NCBI GenBank assembly: GCA_013399015.1
Contig: VWZX01007386.1
Span: 310,001-374,000 of the forward strand
Source: Galbula dea
Lineage: Eukaryota; Chordata; Aves; Piciformes; Galbulidae
Length of the DNA: 64,000 bases
Direction: 5' to 3'
The notes beneath the pieces were generated by a model. It saw only the letters and a list, made by a program, of their open reading frames with translations. It was not told the origin of the DNA and did no database searches. Positions 63,701 to 64,000 of the stretch are shown here, piece after piece. How positions within the stretch are numbered: position 1 is the stretch's first letter; the number at the start of each line of letters is the position of its first letter. The translations under genes and the position numbers were made by a program.

Positions 63701-64000
63701 CAAGACACTGACTGCTACTGTAGACTGTTATAAACCTACTAAAGACTAAGAAGTAATGCAGATATAAAAGACCCAGGAAAAAGATTGTGCTGCAGGTTCA
63801 GGAAAAGTTCCTGCCCCACCAAAAAAATTCTTGTCTCTTATACAATCAAAAGAATTTGTAAAATAAGCATGAGTTGGAGCACATGTCCAAGAATAAAGTG
63901 TTTCTTCTTTCCTTAATTCAAAAGTGTACACACACAGTACCAGCAATATCCTCTTCCAAACCTGTGAAATCATTTTGAATGTCCACTGGCTCCAGAATTA
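45780..64000 (-). CDS. VWF: VWF (von Willebrand factor), 3' part: eleven coding exons, 5' part off the right edge
   Basis: Secreted multimeric glycoprotein that carries thrombocytes to injured vessel wall and stabilises factor VIII. Eleven minus-strand exons (206, 151, 111, 184, 41, 117, 99, 129, 40, 98 and 189 nt) encode about 454 codons from the C2/C3 region through C4, C5, C6 and the C-terminal cystine knot. Order, sizes and cysteine patterns match the last exons of the 52-exon mammalian gene, including the 40-nt exon third from the end. Typical VWF blocks are CPPHRELTVQKTECCD.YEC, NCTNSTVSCPLGYL, SPFNPCIINECV, CTTCVC, NESLQDGCDSHLCKVNEKG and TGCPPFDSRRCLAEGG. One exon (61955-62105) carries a frameshift. 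Gel-forming mucins share the CT-knot fold but lack this exact series and are not neighbours of ANO2. Confidence 0.95.
45794..45799 (-). promoter_or_regulatory. VWF: VWF poly(A) signal AATAAA
   Basis: The minus strand reads AATAAA about 135 nt past the stop codon, followed by CA and a U-rich stretch. Human VWF also has a very short 3' UTR (about 130-140 nt), so this is the likely end of the transcript, with cleavage near 45775-45785. Confidence 0.75.
45935..46123 (-). CDS. VWF: VWF exon 52 equivalent (end of CTCK domain and stop codon)
   Basis: Acceptor TATTTAG, then 62 codons and a TGA at 45937-45935. It starts GKCRSNTRYSV, has the CSCC cluster and the IPLRCANGTVVQHY strand, and ends CECHSRTCTE. 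The knot pairs two VWF tails through disulfides in the ER, and the CSCC cluster holds cysteines used for this in mammals. The start of the exon is a little more divergent than the C domains but every expected cysteine is present. Confidence 0.94.
   Translation of the reverse strand, partial: GKCRSNTRYSVQTGKWEDLCSCCTATQTTMVTIPLRCANGTVVQHYIPSASQCECHSRTCTE
46124..46981. other. VWF last intron
   Basis: About 0.86 kb, half of it the CR1 3' end at 46448-46866. The remainder shows nothing recognisable. Confidence 0.8.
46448..46866 (-). mobile_element. CR1 LINE, 3' end fragment
   Basis: The minus strand reads the last part of CR1 ORF2. It keeps phrases such as RFRLEIRKRFFIQRVV and the IWKSLPTEV block, then a 3' UTR with a degenerate tail of the ATTCTATG type near 46448. 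An open stretch of 62 codons (46724-46536) is the C-terminal end of the reverse transcriptase ORF, not a host gene. It lies in the last VWF intron and is 5'-truncated, as most CR1 copies are. Confidence 0.88.
46982..47079 (-). CDS. VWF: VWF exon 51 equivalent (first part of the CTCK domain)
   Basis: A 98-nt exon, acceptor ACTTGGTAG, donor GAG|GTAATA. It finishes a Cys codon and continues VEVECRPVSTRLQYRNSNGC, ending VPISHCE in phase 0. It aligns with EEPECNDITARLQYVKVGSC...IHYCQ. It sits between two CR1 LINE fragments in the same orientation. Confidence 0.94.
47768..48140 (-). mobile_element. CR1 LINE, internal reverse transcriptase fragment
   Basis: The plus strand shows the reverse complement of the CR1 RT region. 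Recognisable phrases include a stretch ending in AAGCCATGGTGGCTG, GGATCTGTTCCATGATCTTCC and TGCCAGGACTTTTCAAA, which correspond to the GPDGIHP...KSWQSGEVP...GKSCLTNL part of the RT. The frame is broken several times. It lies in the VWF intron upstream of the 98-nt exon and has neither end of the element. Confidence 0.8.
48431..48453. repeat. (AAAT)n short repeat
   Basis: AAATAAATAAATAAATA-type run in a VWF intron. Confidence 0.8.
49260..49299 (-). CDS. VWF: VWF exon 50 equivalent (40-nt small exon, C6 end)
   Basis: Acceptor TGTTTTAG, donor T|GTAAGT. The exon reads GRIAKIGTTCCDT plus one base of the following Cys codon, matching GKIMKIPGTCCDTC. Exon 50 is also 40 nt in human VWF and is the smallest exon there, so both size and place are conserved. 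Confidence 0.96.
50361..50489 (-). CDS. VWF: VWF exon 49 equivalent (C6 domain)
   Basis: A 129-nt phase 0-0 exon, acceptor TCTTTACAG, donor GGA|GTAAGT. It encodes NESLQDGCDSHLCKVNEKGE, then FIWERRITGCPPFDSRRCLAEG. This is the best conserved VWF block in the window (DETLQDGCDTHFCKVNERGE in human) and settles the identity against mucins. Confidence 0.97.
51078..51176 (-). CDS. VWF: VWF exon 48 equivalent (C5-C6 junction)
   Basis: A 99-nt phase 0-0 exon, acceptor TACCTTCCAG, donor CAG|GTAAGT. It reads NYRRQEVSGSCCGRCVPTSC and ends GIRLRDGRVKYLQ. It corresponds to GYKEENNTGECCGRCLPTAC...LRGGQIMTL of mammalian VWF. The CCGRC motif closes the C5 module. Confidence 0.95.
51258..51322. repeat. A-rich low-complexity run
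   Basis: CAAA/CAAAA-type units (AAAACAAATTCAACAAACAAAG and following). A similar tract lies at 51676-51732, and another with CAA units at 53130-53170, all in the same VWF intron. Confidence 0.7.
52004..52020. repeat. C10-A7 homopolymer junction
   Basis: Ten C followed directly by seven A in a VWF intron. Such runs are prone to length errors in sequencing. Confidence 0.9.
53672..53788 (-). CDS. VWF: VWF exon 47 equivalent (C5 domain)
   Basis: A 117-nt phase 0-0 exon, acceptor AATTACAG, donor ATA|GTAAGT. It reads PWKRLMMDQCTTCVCSAQST then ends TCEPCPI. It matches PGKTVMIDVCTTCRC...CRKTTCNPCPL of human VWF with all cysteines aligned. Confidence 0.95.
53789..57586. other. VWF intron, about 3.8 kb
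   Basis: AT-rich. No exon, transposon or notable repeat recognised. The next intron (57628-57990, 363 nt) is also featureless. Confidence 0.65.
57587..57627 (-). CDS. VWF: VWF exon 46 equivalent (41 nt, C5 domain start)
   Basis: Acceptor CTTTTTCAG and donor GGG|GTAAGA enclose 41 nt: two bases that finish a Val codon, then PLNGCLLNGTVIG. It aligns with the ACMLNGTVIG segment that starts C5 in mammalian VWF. The phases (1 in, 0 out) link exactly to the exons on both sides. Confidence 0.94.
57991..58174 (-). CDS. VWF: VWF exon 45 equivalent (C4 domain)
   Basis: A 184-nt exon, acceptor TTTCCCATCAG, donor GTAAGG, starting in phase 0 and ending in phase 1. It begins VGTEWRSPFNPCIINECVRV and ends DCCPSCRC plus one base. 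It corresponds to VGSQWASPENPCLINECVRV...CCPSCRC of human VWF, with NNEVFVQQKNLSC for KEEVFIQQRNVSC. NLSC is a conserved potential N-glycosylation site. Confidence 0.96.
58175..60111. other. VWF intron, about 1.9 kb
   Basis: Contains only the isolated CR1-type tail at 59871-59888. No other element recognised. Confidence 0.65.
59871..59888 (-). mobile_element. CR1-type tail only
   Basis: TCATAGAATCATAGAATC is the reverse complement of the CR1 terminal repeat. No CR1 body is recognisable next to it, so it is either an extremely truncated insertion or chance. Confidence 0.4.
60112..60222 (-). CDS. VWF: VWF exon 44 equivalent (end of C3, start of C4 with RGD)
   Basis: A 111-nt phase 0-0 exon, acceptor CTCCTTCAG, donor GAG|GTGAGG. 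It reads GYKYTIQEGECCGRCQKTAC and then EEQLFWSRGDADSRLHE. Mammalian VWF has GFTYVLHEGECCGRC followed by SPRGDSQSSW. The RGD tripeptide binds integrin alphaIIb-beta3 and alphaV-beta3 in mammals, and its position in the chain is kept here while the flanks have diverged. Confidence 0.95.
60223..61954. other. VWF intron, about 1.7 kb
   Basis: AT-rich and featureless to my reading; it separates the frameshifted C3 exon from the RGD exon. Confidence 0.65.
61955..62105 (-). CDS. VWF: VWF exon 43 equivalent (C3 domain), carrying a 1-nt frameshift
   Basis: Acceptor TTCAATAG and donor CGG|GTGAGT bound 151 nt. Both neighbours demand a phase 0-0 exon, that is 150 nt. The first part reads VCVHNNIVYPIGTTWADGCRE in the VWF frame. 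The second part reads SCTSMRDDVTGLQMMECHNK and on to CSR in a frame one base off. The switch lies at the CC pair 62040-62041 (GG on the minus strand). As written, the upstream frame hits TAG at 62030-62028. Human VWF has GCDVCTCTDMEDAVMGL here, so the lost residue is the conserved Cys spanning the extra base. Family identity is certain; whether the base is real is not. Confidence 0.9.
62106..63419. other. VWF intron, about 1.3 kb, and the right-edge intron
   Basis: No recognisable element. The terminal stretch 63626-64000 also shows no VWF exon; the preceding exon, which must end in phase 1, lies beyond the window. Confidence 0.65.
63420..63625 (-). CDS. VWF: VWF exon 42 equivalent (C2 domain end)
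   Basis: A 206-nt exon, acceptor TTTCTGCTAG, donor GTAAGA. It starts two bases inside a codon, then reads CNKEACSLVQPPACPPHREL and ends CIPGR in phase 0. It matches the KEECKRVSPPSCPPHRL...CCDEYECACNCVNSTVSCPLGYL...NDCGC segment of human VWF, with all cysteines in register and the N-glycosylation site NCTNST kept. The exon number is inferred by counting back from the stop codon using the human layout. Confidence 0.95.

Noticed and set aside
63746..63973. Minus-strand open frame near the right edge as a further VWF exon
   Set aside because: Its product has no VWF cysteine pattern and no suitable acceptor-donor pair in phase 1.
1..64000. Bacterial-type systems, CRISPR arrays, tRNA or rRNA genes, complete retroviruses
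   Set aside because: No regular spaced repeats, no cloverleaf or rRNA motifs and no gag-pol-env series were seen; all confident genes are vertebrate and intron-split.

Overview
The window is vertebrate nuclear DNA, most likely from a bird. It is AT-rich and intron-dominated, all exons I can support are flanked by GT-AG splice sites, and the recognisable transposons are CR1-type LINE pieces ending in the ATTCTATGATTCTATG-type tail common in birds and other sauropsids. There is no sign of bacterial operons, CRISPR arrays or a complete virus.

Two genes lie in tandem on the minus strand, in the same order as in mammals. The right part (about 45.78 kb to the right edge) is the 3' end of VWF (von Willebrand factor). 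Eleven coding exons run from the C2/C3 region through C4 (with a conserved RGD), C5, C6 and the C-terminal cystine knot, followed by a stop codon and a close poly(A) signal. The left part (12.87-41.37 kb) is the 5' part of ANO2 (anoctamin-2/TMEM16B). Ten coding exons cover the cytosolic N-terminal domain and stop just before the first membrane helix. The remaining exons lie off the left edge. The spacer between the genes is about 4.4 kb.

All exon-exon phases agree in both genes, with one exception. The VWF exon at 61955-62105 is 151 nt where 150 is needed. One extra base in a CC pair (62040-62041) shifts the frame and creates an early stop just upstream of the RGD and dimerisation domains. 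Assembly error, polymorphism and true loss of function cannot be separated from this sequence alone.

The non-coding part holds a 36-bp perfect inverted repeat with a 4-nt loop (8752-8827), a U2 snRNA pseudogene with an internal deletion (about 20172-20270), an old LINE reverse transcriptase remnant with a YADD box (21140-21370), three CR1 fragments and an isolated CR1-like tail, several simple repeats, and a few exon-like open stretches in the VWF-ANO2 spacer and in ANO2 intron 1 that I could not assign.

The two genes have unrelated jobs. VWF is a secreted adhesive glycoprotein of endothelium and thrombocytes; ANO2 is a calcium-activated chloride channel of sensory neurons. Their proximity is conserved synteny, not evidence of a shared pathway.
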